Shown: one piece after another, positions 8,436 through 16,282 of the stretch
Position numbering within the stretch: the first letter of the stretch is position 1
Layout: every line of letters begins with the position of its first letter
Assembly: GCA_938020565.1 (NCBI GenBank)
Contig: CALIHP010000033.1
Location: 47,653-111,652 of the forward strand
DNA: 64,000 bases
Direction of reading: 5' to 3'
From: an uncultured Anaerolineaceae bacterium
GTDB lineage: Bacteria; Chloroflexota; Anaerolineae; Anaerolineales; Anaerolineaceae
Notes under the pieces: model-generated
Database searches by the model: none
What the model was told of the DNA's origin: nothing
The model's input: only the letters and a program-made list of their open reading frames with translations
Program-made: the position numbers and the translations under genes

Positions 8436-9629
8436 TCAGAGGTCAGACAGGAAACCTCCGACGAACGAATCGCCTAATCCGATCGTCGTCGCCTTTCCCG
8501 CCTCTAGTTCTATACGATACCCCGGAACGCAGACAAGCTCCGGAAGGTTCAGCCCGTCTATCTTTTCCCGAAAAGCCAGTCCCTCCGGCGATTTCATTTC
8601 ATCCGCGGTCGCGGCGAAGTCGGCGGCGGTAAAATCGTCGCCCTTCGCGTACCGCGTCGCCGCCATGCGGATTCCGGCGGAAAGCGCCCCGGCGTATTTT
8701 CCAGCGTTCTTTCCGCGGACGAGTCCCCAGTCCTTCGTATGCAGCACGATCGTGTCCACGCCGAACCTTTTCCGGAGCGCGTCCAGCCCGCCGACGACCG
8801 ACGCCGGATCGTTTAAATCCGGTTCCGGCGAAACGAGCTCCTGAAACTCGTCTTCGTTCAGACTGTAAATATCGACCAGCCCGTCCAGGATCGAGAAAAT
8901 CCGATCGCGGAATTCCGGACGGTAAAATCCGGCCTCTTCGTAAAAAACAATTCCAGCCGCAGGAATCTCCAGGATCGCTTTTTTCAGGCGTTCCACGCGG
9001 TCGATCAGCTGCGCTTCGTCGCTGATAACGTTGAAGCCGGCGACCTGAAAAACGCGCGCCGATTTCAGCGCCTCGCCCAGCGCCCCTGAAATCGGAAGGT
9101 CGATATTATCCTGATCGTTGCTCATGATAACCCGGTTGGACCGCTGCGAACGGACGGTCCGACCGTCGGCGAGACGGAAAGCCGCGCCTTCCGGATACTG
9201 GAAAATCAGGTGCGGATAGAGATTTTCCTTCGTCCCGGCCCAGATAACGCGGCAGCCGCGCGGCGTCAAGCGACGGACGTCATCGTTCATCGTCACGAAA
9301 TGCGCCGTTGAAGCGATCCCAATCCGATCGAGCGCAATCGCGGCGCGGATCCCTGTCCCGCCCATCGTAATTTTCTTCGGCGCGCCGGGAGCGAATTCGC
9401 TCGCCAGCGACGGCGATTCGAGAAAGAACTCCCCGCCGCCGTCCGCGTAGATCCGATTCAGCACGGCGATAACGAGCTCGCGTTCCGACCTGACGACGTG
9501 AGGAACGGATTGAATTTCGCGGAACTCGATTCCGAAAGAATCGATCCGCGACTGAAAATCCAACCCTGACCACTCGAACTCGTAATCGATATTGTTGCCC
9601 AGCCCTAAAACCAGCCCGTTATCGCGCAT
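8436..9629 (-). CDS. ADP-dependent phosphofructokinase/glucokinase-family sugar kinase
   Basis: Ribokinase-fold sugar kinase, 397 aa. The arrangement fits the ADP-PFK/GK family better than ordinary PfkB: N-terminal GLGNNIDYEFEW, the substrate loop KKITMGGTGIRAAIAL, PHLIFQYPEG, RSNRVIMSND, VDIYSLNEDEFQEL and the catalytic-Asp segment TTIGLGDSFVGG at the very C-terminus. This family is mostly archaeal and animal and is rare in bacteria. It lies 15 bases upstream of the RpiR gene and downstream of a class II aldolase, so it probably phosphorylates a ketose or ketose phosphate for the aldolase. ADP as donor is inferred from the family. Confidence 0.75.
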   Translation of the reverse strand: MRDNGLVLGLGNNIDYEFEWSGLDFQSRIDSFGIEFREIQSVPHVVRSERELVIAVLNRIYADGGGEFFLESPSLASEFAPGAPKKITMGGTGIRAAIALDRIGIASTAHFVTMNDDVRRLTPRGCRVIWAGTKENLYPHLIFQYPEGAAFRLADGRTVRSQRSNRVIMSNDQDNIDLPISGALGEALKSARVFQVAGFNVISDEAQLIDRVERLKKAILEIPAAGIVFYEEAGFYRPEFRDRIFSILDGLVDIYSLNEDEFQELVSPEPDLNDPASVVGGLDALRKRFGVDTIVLHTKDWGLVRGKNAGKYAGALSAGIRMAATRYAKGDDFTAADFAATADEMKSPEGLAFREKIDGLNLPELVCVPGYRIELEAGKATTIGLGDSFVGGFLSDL

Positions 9630-9655
9630 GCCGTGATTTCTCCGATTTTTACATA

Positions 9656-10519
9656 TTATTTATAAAGTTCTGCTTTACCGATCGTCTGGAAAAGCTCGAG
9701 CTTATGCGCCGCGACCTCTTTCATTGCCGCAATGCAGGCCGGTTCGATCGTATTCGGCTCGCGCAGCCCGGCGTCCTTCAGGACCTCGCGCATCTTATTG
9801 AAATACGCGACTTTAATATCGCTGGAAATATTGATCTTGTTAATCCCCAGCGTAACCGACTCGGCGATTTCCGAATCCGGATTATTCGAACCGCCATGGA
9901 GAACGAGCGGAATCGGGACCTCACGGTCGATCTCTTTCAACAGGTTCAGCCGCAGCTCCGGCTTGAAGCCCTTCGGATAAATACCATGCGACGTTCCAAT
10001 CGCGACCGCCAGCGTATCGATCCCGGTCCGTTCTGCGAAAATCCGCGCGTCGTTCGGATCGGTGAAGGTAATATGATCCGCGCCGGCCTCCGCTTCGGAA
10101 TCGGTCGAACCGATCGTCCCTAACTCGCCCTCAACCGAGACGTTGACCGGATGCGCGATTGCGCAGGCGCGCTGGCAAATCGCGATATTTTCTTCAAAGG
10201 GCAAATGCGACGCGTCGATCATGACCGAGGTAAAGCCGGCCTGGATCGCCGCGAGAATCTGCTCAAGCGAAGCGCCGTGGTCGAGATGAATAACGACCGG
10301 GACCGGCGATTTATACGCGCGCTCGATCAGCGCTTTCATGATATCCGTCCCGGTAAAGCTGAGCTCGTCAGGATGAATCGCGAGGATAACCGGCGCCTTT
10401 TTCTCTTCGCAGATTTCCATAATCCCCTTGAACATCGAATAATCGCTGATATTAAACGCAGGAACGGCGAAACGATGCTCCTGAGCGACCGACAACAAAT
10501 CCTTCATATTCATCAACAT
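9656..10519 (-). CDS. class II ketose-bisphosphate aldolase (GatY/KbaY/Fba type)
   Basis: Zinc-dependent retro-aldol cleavage of a ketose phosphate. 287 aa. Zinc and catalytic segments seen: VVIHLDHGASLEQ (His/Asp), MIDASHLPFEENI, VEGELGTIG, AVAIGTSHGIYP (His), PLVLHGGSN (His) and the phosphate-binding INKINISSDIKVAY. AGAGGA lies 8 bases before the ATG. It sits between MalG-type permease 2 and the kinase. The combination isomerase-kinase-aldolase suggests cleavage of a (1-)phosphorylated ketose to triose-level products; the exact substrate (fructose-, tagatose- or xylulose-phosphate) cannot be read. Confidence 0.88.
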   Translation of the reverse strand: MLMNMKDLLSVAQEHRFAVPAFNISDYSMFKGIMEICEEKKAPVILAIHPDELSFTGTDIMKALIERAYKSPVPVVIHLDHGASLEQILAAIQAGFTSVMIDASHLPFEENIAICQRACAIAHPVNVSVEGELGTIGSTDSEAEAGADHITFTDPNDARIFAERTGIDTLAVAIGTSHGIYPKGFKPELRLNLLKEIDREVPIPLVLHGGSNNPDSEIAESVTLGINKINISSDIKVAYFNKMREVLKDAGLREPNTIEPACIAAMKEVAAHKLELFQTIGKAELYK

Positions 10520-10554
10520 AATAAAAATCCTCTTATTTCTTTAATATATCGAAC

Positions 10555-11400
10555 CTAACTCTTTACAGATCCGGCCGTCATCCCGCCAATAAAATGGCGT
10601 TGGAAGAAAAGGAAAAGGATAACAACCGGCAGACTGCCTAAAATACTCATCGCCATCATCTCGTTCCATTCGTACGAATGCTGGCCCATGAGAAGCTGAA
10701 TTCCGATCGGGACCGTACGCATGTCGATCGTCTTCGTCAGCGTCAGCGCGAACAGGTATTCGTTCCAGGCCTGCATGAAGGTATACAGCCCGACGGAAAT
10801 CAGTCCCGGGATCGAAATCGGGACGAGAACGCGGCGAAGCGCCAATAAACGGCTCCCGCCGTCAATCATAACAGCTTCGTCCAGATCCTTCGGAAGCGTA
10901 TTGAAATACCCTGTCATCATGATAATCGCGTAAGGAAGCGTAAAAACCATGTACGTCAGGATCAACGCCCAATACGTATTAAACAGCTTCAGCGTCACGA
11001 TCAGCCCGAAATACGGGATCAGCAGCGTAATCGGCGGGACCGCCTGAACGCTGATAATCAGCATATTCAGAATCTTCTTGAATCTGAAATCGAAGCGGCT
11101 GAAACTGTAGGCCGCCAGGATCGAAACGACGAGCGTCAGAATCATGACCGCGCCGGCGACAAAGTAGCTGTTGATAAAAAAGCGAACCTTCGCGGGATCC
11201 TGAAAAATCCGCAAATAAGCGTCGAACGAAAACGATTCGGAAAAGACTCGCGGCGGATACGCAAAAATTTCCGTATTCGGCTTGAACGACGAAACGAACA
11301 TCCAGAAAATCGGGAACCCCGCGTAAATCGCGCCGACGCAAAGAAAAAACAACAGGACAGCTTTGACCCAGACGGGCGTCTTTTTTTTCTGCGCTTTCAT
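10555..11400 (-). CDS. carbohydrate ABC transporter permease, MalG/CUT1 type (system 2)
   Basis: 281 aa inner-membrane permease with about six hydrophobic segments. EAA loop: DEAVMIDGGSRLLALRRV. It ends MTAGSVKS like its counterpart in system 1. It lies 3 bases after the stop of its partner permease and 35 bases before the aldolase gene, so uptake and catabolic genes are probably one transcript. No ATPase is encoded nearby. Confidence 0.9.
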   Translation of the reverse strand: MKAQKKKTPVWVKAVLLFFLCVGAIYAGFPIFWMFVSSFKPNTEIFAYPPRVFSESFSFDAYLRIFQDPAKVRFFINSYFVAGAVMILTLVVSILAAYSFSRFDFRFKKILNMLIISVQAVPPITLLIPYFGLIVTLKLFNTYWALILTYMVFTLPYAIIMMTGYFNTLPKDLDEAVMIDGGSRLLALRRVLVPISIPGLISVGLYTFMQAWNEYLFALTLTKTIDMRTVPIGIQLLMGQHSYEWNEMMAMSILGSLPVVILFLFFQRHFIGGMTAGSVKS

Positions 11401-11403
11401 TAT

Positions 11404-12306
11404 TTAATCCCTCGAAACCTGCGTCCTGACGTAGAAGAACGACAGGATCATCGAAATCAACAGGATGAAAACCGCGCTCGCGGACGCCATGGAAAACTCG
11501 TACTTACTGAACGCGAGTTTATAGGTAAACGTACTGATCATCTCGGTCGCCCGGATCGGGCCGCCTCCGGTCGTCATCCAAACCAGCGAAAACTGCTGCG
11601 TCGTCCAGATACAATCCAGCATCGCCATACTGACGATAATCGGTTTCAGCTGCGGAACGGTGATATAGAAAAACTGCTGAACGCCGGTCGCGCCGTCCAC
11701 CTCCGACGCCTCGTATAAATCGGCGGAAATCCCCTGCAGCCCCGCTAAAAGGCTGACCATGTAAAACGGATATCCCGACCAGATATTAATAAAGGTCAGC
11801 GCGCCAAGCGCCGTCTTCCGCGATCCAAGCCATTCAACTTTCTCTGAAACGAGTCCGAGCGTTTCGAGGAAATAATTGACGACGCCGTTCGGGTTCAGGA
11901 GCAGCCGCCAGAGGATCGCGATAATCGCGGCGGTAAAAACCCAGGGCAGGATATAAATCACCCTGAAAAAAGATTTCGTATGGCTCCCAAGGATCGGAGA
12001 ATTCAGCATTAAAGCAAACCCCAACCCAATCGCCATATGCGCGACGACGCTGACGAGCGTAAAGATTAACGTATTTGAAACGGCGGTATGAAAATTCTTA
12101 TCCGTAAGAATTTTGAAATAATTCCCTGCTCCGATCAGCCGCGGCGATTTGTTCATGATGACGTTGTCCATCACGGAATACTGAATGACCATGACGATCG
12201 GAATGACCATCAAAACAAACATCAGTAAAAGCGTCGGCGTTAAATAGAAATACGGGGTTATCTTTTTTTTGAATTTTATCAGGGTCGCTGATTCACGTTT
12301 AACCAT
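11404..12306 (-). CDS. carbohydrate ABC transporter permease, MalF/CUT1 type (system 2)
   Basis: 300 aa, with first membrane segment FYLTPTLLLMFVLMVIPIVM and the EAA loop YEASEVDGATGVQQFFYIT. It is separated by 157 bases from its binding-protein gene; that gap holds a strong stem-loop. The Shine-Dalgarno before the assigned ATG is weak, so the true start could lie a few codons further in. It pairs with the permease at 10555-11400. Confidence 0.88.
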   Translation of the reverse strand: MVKRESATLIKFKKKITPYFYLTPTLLLMFVLMVIPIVMVIQYSVMDNVIMNKSPRLIGAGNYFKILTDKNFHTAVSNTLIFTLVSVVAHMAIGLGFALMLNSPILGSHTKSFFRVIYILPWVFTAAIIAILWRLLLNPNGVVNYFLETLGLVSEKVEWLGSRKTALGALTFINIWSGYPFYMVSLLAGLQGISADLYEASEVDGATGVQQFFYITVPQLKPIIVSMAMLDCIWTTQQFSLVWMTTGGGPIRATEMISTFTYKLAFSKYEFSMASASAVFILLISMILSFFYVRTQVSRD

Positions 12307-12324
12307 GCTGGTTCGCTCCGATCG

Positions 12325-12356
12325 CTTCCGGATCGGGGGAAGCCCCGATCCGGAAG
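12325..12356 (-). other. intercistronic stem-loop between binding protein and permease (system 2)
   Basis: Perfect 14-bp inverted repeat (arms 12325-12338 and 12343-12356) with a 4-base loop and no following T-run on the minus strand. A second, 7-bp inverted repeat (12389-12395 / 12414-12420) lies nearer the binding-protein gene. Position and form match the stem-loop of ABC system 1 at 5287-5320. Confidence 0.7.
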
Positions 12357-12463
12357 CTGTAATTTCCCTGAACCGCTCCTTTTTCTCCGCCTGCCCGCAA
12401 CGATTCGCTCAGAGGCAGGCCTTTTTTACAGCGGCGAACGGTTCGTCTAAAGCGGGGCCCGAT

Positions 12464-13720
12464 TTACTTCGAAAACTCGGGAAGCCAGGCTTCCTGCGCC
12501 GCGGCCAGCATCTCGTCGACCGTAATCTCGCCTTCCAGGTAAAGCTGGAACTGCTCGTCGAACATGCGCATCAGTTCTTCAGCGACTGGAAGGCCGACGA
12601 ATTCGTTCGCCGGATACCCGTCCTGATAAATCTTGAAGGCTTCGGCGAACGTCGGATCGGAATTGACGTAGTCCGGGACCGACCTGGTGTTCCCCGGGAA
12701 CGCGTGCGCGATCGTCGAAAGCTTGCTGTTAACTTCCTCGCTCATCAGGAAAGAAACCAGCTTCCAGGCTTCTTCCTTATGTTCCGAGTTTTCGGCGATC
12801 CCGATCCCCCAGGAGGCGTACGGGATCCCGCGTTCGCCTTCGTAACCGTCGATCGCGGGGATTGCCGCGATGCTGAACGCGAGATCGGCGTTGCGTTCGC
12901 GGATCAGGTTAATATGCGCCAGGGAGGTAATCGTCATTCCGACGCGGCCGTTGGTGAACTCCTCGACCTTATCCTGTTCCTTGAGCGTGAACGCGCCGGG
13001 AGCGATAACCCCCTCGTCGTACATCGTCTTAATAAATTCAGCGGCCGCCTTGACGTCTTCGTTCGTCAGGTCCGGCGCCCCGTCTTTCATCATCGATTTG
13101 CCCGAAGCCCAGACCCACGCCATAACGTCGTTCTGGATTCCGTTCGGCGTATCGAGCGACAGCGGCAAAATCCAGCCGGAAACGTTTCCGTCTTTACTCG
13201 TAACCGCTTTGGCCGCGGCTAAAAATTCGCTTCGGTTCGTCGGAATCTCGCTGACGCCCGCGGCTTCGAGAATCGCGTTATTGACGAATAACGGATATAC
13301 GAAATTGACGACCGGAATCATGAAGGTCGATCCGTTCAGCTGGATTTGCGACGCCAGCTGCGAATCGTCATATTCCGCGTCGGTCATGATCGCGGTCAGA
13401 TCGGCGATCGCGCCCTGTTTGACGAAATCGCTGACCCAGGCGCCGTCCAGCCCGACGACGTCCGACATCGTACCCGTGGCGGCGCCGGCAACGACCTGCT
13501 CCTTCGTCGAGGAATACGGGCCGCTTAATAATTCAACTTTGATGCCGGGGTTCTGCGCCTCGAACGCGTCCATCAGCGCGCGGAACTCGCCCGCTGGCAA
13601 TTCGGGTTCCCACCACTGCGCGAATTCGAGCGTGACGTCTTCAGCGGCGACGGGCGCGAAAACGAACGCAAGCAACAGGAAAGCGACTGACAATAAACTA
13701 CCCTTCGATAACATCTTCAT
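12464..13720 (-). CDS. extracellular solute-binding protein, CUT1 family (system 2)
   Basis: 418 aa sugar-binding protein with signal peptide (SLLSVAFLLLAFVFAPVAA, cleavage predicted before EDVTLEF). The mature N-terminus VTLEFAQWWEPE and the central SWGIGIAENSEHKEEAWKL are typical of family 1 binding proteins. AAAGGAG lies 6 bases before the ATG. It is first in the operon with two permeases, aldolase, kinase, RpiR and D-lyxose isomerase. A strong promoter with an adjoining palindromic operator lies directly upstream. Confidence 0.92.
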   Translation of the reverse strand: MKMLSKGSLLSVAFLLLAFVFAPVAAEDVTLEFAQWWEPELPAGEFRALMDAFEAQNPGIKVELLSGPYSSTKEQVVAGAATGTMSDVVGLDGAWVSDFVKQGAIADLTAIMTDAEYDDSQLASQIQLNGSTFMIPVVNFVYPLFVNNAILEAAGVSEIPTNRSEFLAAAKAVTSKDGNVSGWILPLSLDTPNGIQNDVMAWVWASGKSMMKDGAPDLTNEDVKAAAEFIKTMYDEGVIAPGAFTLKEQDKVEEFTNGRVGMTITSLAHINLIRERNADLAFSIAAIPAIDGYEGERGIPYASWGIGIAENSEHKEEAWKLVSFLMSEEVNSKLSTIAHAFPGNTRSVPDYVNSDPTFAEAFKIYQDGYPANEFVGLPVAEELMRMFDEQFQLYLEGEITVDEMLAAAQEAWLPEFSK

Positions 13721-13752
13721 CTTCTTTCTCCTTTTTGAGAACTGTTTAATCT

Positions 13753-13781
13753 ATTTTAACCGGTCTGAATGCGCTTGTCAA
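13753..13781 (-). promoter_or_regulatory. strong sigma70-type promoter of the sugar operon
   Basis: On the minus strand TTGACA (13776-13781), a 17-base spacer and TAAAAT (13753-13758), about 33 bases upstream of the binding-protein ATG. It directly abuts the 18-bp palindrome on its upstream side. Confidence 0.8.
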
Positions 13782-13782
13782 T

Positions 13783-13800
13783 GAAATAAAATTTTATTTC
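13783..13800. promoter_or_regulatory. palindromic operator, probably for the RpiR-family regulator
   Basis: GAAATAAAATTTTATTTC is a perfect 18-bp palindrome one base upstream of the -35 element of the sugar operon. RpiR/MurR-type regulators commonly bind AT-rich palindromes with GAAAT/ATTTC arms, and one is encoded in this operon. A partial copy (GAAATAAAATTT) lies at 13844-13855, between this promoter and the divergent gene. The assignment to this regulator is inferred. Confidence 0.6.
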
Positions 13801-13843
13801 TGCGGCCTATGCCCGGAGCTCCACCTTTTAACGACGCTCCCAT

Positions 13844-13855
13844 GAAATAAAATTT
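13844..13855. promoter_or_regulatory. partial second copy of the RpiR-like operator
   Basis: GAAATAAAATTT repeats the left two-thirds of the palindrome at 13783-13800, 44 bases away from it. It could be a weak second site allowing looping or control of the divergent gene at 13928. Confidence 0.35.
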
Positions 13856-13915
13856 GATGAAACGGTTTCCGAACCAACCGCGCGCGGACGGTTCCGCCTT
13901 CTCCGCGAATTCAGC

Positions 13916-13921
13916 TATAAT
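13916..13921 (+). promoter_or_regulatory. -10 element implying a leaderless transcript
   Basis: A consensus TATAAT ends only 6 bases before the ATG at 13928, so transcription should begin at or next to the start codon. No Shine-Dalgarno is present. The -35 region is weak. Confidence 0.5.
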
Positions 13922-13927
13922 TCAGCT

Positions 13928-14479
13928 ATGCAACTGATTTTTCTTTCACACGGTCAGACGATCCTTCTTGACGTCGTCATCTGGGTCGCCCTCCATCTTG
14001 GAATCGGCTTCCTCGCCTCTCGGATCCCGATTCAGCGGTTTAACCCGGAAAGCGCAATCTTCCGAACCAGGCCCTGGGAACAGGACGGCGAAATTTACCA
14101 GAAATTTTTCCACGTCCGGGCCTGGAAGAAATACCTGTTTTCCGGCGCGGCGTTCTACCGCGACGCTTATGAAATAAAACACCTGAAATCGTTCGACCTG
14201 GAAAACCTTAAGCTCTGGCGGAGGGAAAGCTGCCGGGCGGAATTCTGCCATCTCACGATGATCCCGCCCGGATTTCTCTTTTTTTTCTGGAACCCGCCCG
14301 ACCTCGGTTGGATGATGGTCGTTTATGCGTTCCTGAATAACTTCGTTTCGATTATCACGCAGCGATACAACCGCCCGCGCATCAGCAAGCTCATCAAAGC
14401 CAAGGAGCGGCTGCTCCTCGCCGCGTCCTCCGCTGCTACGCTTCCGCGACCTCCAGCGCCAGCCGCATCATGTCGGTAA
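13928..14479 (+). CDS. CrtO-like glycosyl-4,4'-diaponeurosporenoate acyltransferase family membrane protein
   Basis: 183 aa membrane protein. The family pattern is recognisable: N-terminal hydrophobic helix VVIWVALHLGIGFLASRI, FNPESAIFRTRPWEQDGEIYQ, HVRAWKKYLFSGAAFY, a Cys/His segment RAEFCHLTMIPPGFLFFFW and a second pair of hydrophobic helices. In Staphylococcus the homologue acylates a carotenoid glycoside; other members are uncharacterised and no carotenoid gene is present here. It appears leaderless. Its 3' end overlaps the convergent deoD by 44 bases. Confidence 0.65.
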   Translation: MQLIFLSHGQTILLDVVIWVALHLGIGFLASRIPIQRFNPESAIFRTRPWEQDGEIYQKFFHVRAWKKYLFSGAAFYRDAYEIKHLKSFDLENLKLWRRESCRAEFCHLTMIPPGFLFFFWNPPDLGWMMVVYAFLNNFVSIITQRYNRPRISKLIKAKERLLLAASSAATLPRPPAPAASCR

Positions 14480-15146
14480 ACGCGTTCTGCCGTTCTTCGG
14501 GGCTGACCTCCGCCTGACTCGTCAGGACGTCGGAAATCGTGCAAATCGCCAGCGCCTTCTTCTTCGCCCGCGCCGCGTTCATGTACAGCGCGGCCGCTTC
14601 CATCTCGACCGCTAAAACGCCCATTTTCGACCAGGCCAACGATCCGTCGAGCCCGGCTTCGCCGTAGAATACGTCGGACGACAGCAGGTTCCCAACGCGA
14701 TAGCGGAACCCCATCCGTTCGCAACCATCCGCAGCGGCCCGCAGCAGTCCGAAATCGGCGATCGGCGCGAACGACCCCGGCAGGTTAAAATTCCGGAAGA
14801 AATTTGAATCGGTCGACGCGCCCTGGCCCAAAACGATATCGAAAAGCTTCAGCTCCGGATCGATCGCCCCGGCCGAACCAACGCGGATAATCGACGACAC
14901 GCCAAAAAAGTTAAACAGCTCATATGAGTAAATCCCGATCGACGGCATGCCCATCCCACTCGCCATGACCGAAACGCGTTTTCCCTGATAAAAGCCGGTA
15001 TAACCTTGGACGCCGCGAACGTTATTGACCAGAACGGCGTTCTCCAGAAACGTTTCGGCGATCTTTTTCGCGCGAAGCGGGTCCCCTGGCATGAGGACCG
15101 TTTTCGCGAAATCGCCGGGCTTGCAATTAATATGCGGTGTGCTCAT
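14436..15146 (-). CDS. deoD: purine-nucleoside phosphorylase (DeoD type), second copy
   Basis: 236 aa, full family length. Phosphorolyses purine nucleosides in the cytosol. Seen: MPGDPLRAKKIAE, SVMASGMGMPSIGIYS, IIRVGSAGAID, the nucleoside-binding VEMEAAALYMNA and the catalytic Asp segment TISDVLTSQ. AGGAGGG precedes the ATG. It differs clearly from the copy at 1-558 and is not in the same transcript. Together with the nucleoside ABC importer and adenine deaminase at 45.5-52.6 kb it outlines purine salvage. Confidence 0.95.
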   Translation of the reverse strand: MSTPHINCKPGDFAKTVLMPGDPLRAKKIAETFLENAVLVNNVRGVQGYTGFYQGKRVSVMASGMGMPSIGIYSYELFNFFGVSSIIRVGSAGAIDPELKLFDIVLGQGASTDSNFFRNFNLPGSFAPIADFGLLRAAADGCERMGFRYRVGNLLSSDVFYGEAGLDGSLAWSKMGVLAVEMEAAALYMNAARAKKKALAICTISDVLTSQAEVSPEERQNAFTDMMRLALEVAEA

Positions 15147-15182
15147 GAAATGTCCCTCCTGATAAAATCGGGCCGTAAAGGA

Positions 15183-16223
15183 TTACGCCGCGCGTTCGCC
15201 GATATACGCTTTAACCAGCTCGAACGTCTGGTTCATGCCGTCGACATGCGAACGTTCGTAGCCATGCGACGCGTAAACGCCCGGCCCGATCAGGCCGTGC
15301 CGGATATCGTAACCGGCTTTCAGCGCGACGTCCGCGTCCGACCCATAGCGCGGATACACATCGACGACGTAATCCAACCCCGCCCGCTTCGCCGCGGCGA
15401 CGAGCCCGTCGACCATGCGCCTGCTGTACGGGCCATGCTTATCCTTGGCGCAGATCGATACGTTCCGCTCCGTGCAGCGCAGCCCTTCGCCCACGCAGCC
15501 CATATCCAGCGCGAGGAACTCCGTGACATCCGCCGGAACCGAACCCGCGCCGCCATGCCCGACTTCTTCGTAAACCGTAAAATGCAGATAGGTCCGCCGG
15601 GCCGGAACGGCCCCCCGGTCGCGGAGATCCTTCGCATACGCGAGCAGGATCGCCACGCAGAGCTTGTCGTCCAGGAAACGGCTCTTCAGGTAGCCGCGTT
15701 CCGTAACCGTCGGGCGCGGATCGAAGCAGACAAACTCGCCGTTTTCGAGCCCCAGCGCGGCGGTTTCCTCCCGCGAGCTCGTGAACTCGTCTAAAACGAC
15801 TTCCATGTTATCAAAGGTATGCTGCTCCGTATCATACGACAGGTTAACGTGAATCGACGGGTTATAAAGCTGGTACGTCCCGGTATAGACCCGGCCGCCG
15901 CGCGTATACACGCGCACATTCTCCGCCTCAGTATTTTCGACGCGGAGCCCGCCCAACGGGAGGACGCGAAGCCGCCCGTTGGGCTTGATCTCGGCGACCA
16001 TCGCGCCCAGCGTATCGAGATGAGCCGAGAGCATGATGGCATCGCCCGACCCGCCTAAGTCAACGACCAGCCCGCCTTTTTCGGTCCGGACCGGATCGTA
16101 TCCGATTTCTCGAATCATCTCCGCGGCGGTATCGGCCGCGGCGTCGGTCATCCCGGTAGGGCTGTCGACCGCCAAAAGCTTCATCATCGTATCGATCATA
16201 AAATCCTGATAAACCGGTTTCAT
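15183..16223 (-). CDS. M42 family metallopeptidase (glutamyl/deblocking aminopeptidase type)
   Basis: 346 aa co-catalytic zinc aminopeptidase, usually a large dodecameric cytosolic particle that trims peptides. Metal ligand segments visible in order: MLSAHLDTLGAMV (His/Asp), RFLDDKLCVA (bridging Asp), YEEVGHGG (catalytic and metal Glu), FLALDMGCVG (Asp) and GVYASHGYERSH (His). The family dimetal site therefore looks complete. It lies 36 bases upstream of deoD on the same strand. Confidence 0.92.
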   Translation of the reverse strand: MKPVYQDFMIDTMMKLLAVDSPTGMTDAAADTAAEMIREIGYDPVRTEKGGLVVDLGGSGDAIMLSAHLDTLGAMVAEIKPNGRLRVLPLGGLRVENTEAENVRVYTRGGRVYTGTYQLYNPSIHVNLSYDTEQHTFDNMEVVLDEFTSSREETAALGLENGEFVCFDPRPTVTERGYLKSRFLDDKLCVAILLAYAKDLRDRGAVPARRTYLHFTVYEEVGHGGAGSVPADVTEFLALDMGCVGEGLRCTERNVSICAKDKHGPYSRRMVDGLVAAAKRAGLDYVVDVYPRYGSDADVALKAGYDIRHGLIGPGVYASHGYERSHVDGMNQTFELVKAYIGERAA

Positions 16224-16282
16224 TCTTCTTTTAAGCCTCTTTTCCGAATCTATTTTTACCTGCGATTTACAGAATCATTAAA

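Noticed and set aside
12389..12426. Plus-strand terminator (GCCTGCC/GGCAGGC then T6)
   Set aside because: No plus-strand gene ends there; it lies inside a minus-strand operon and was left as a minor inverted repeat.
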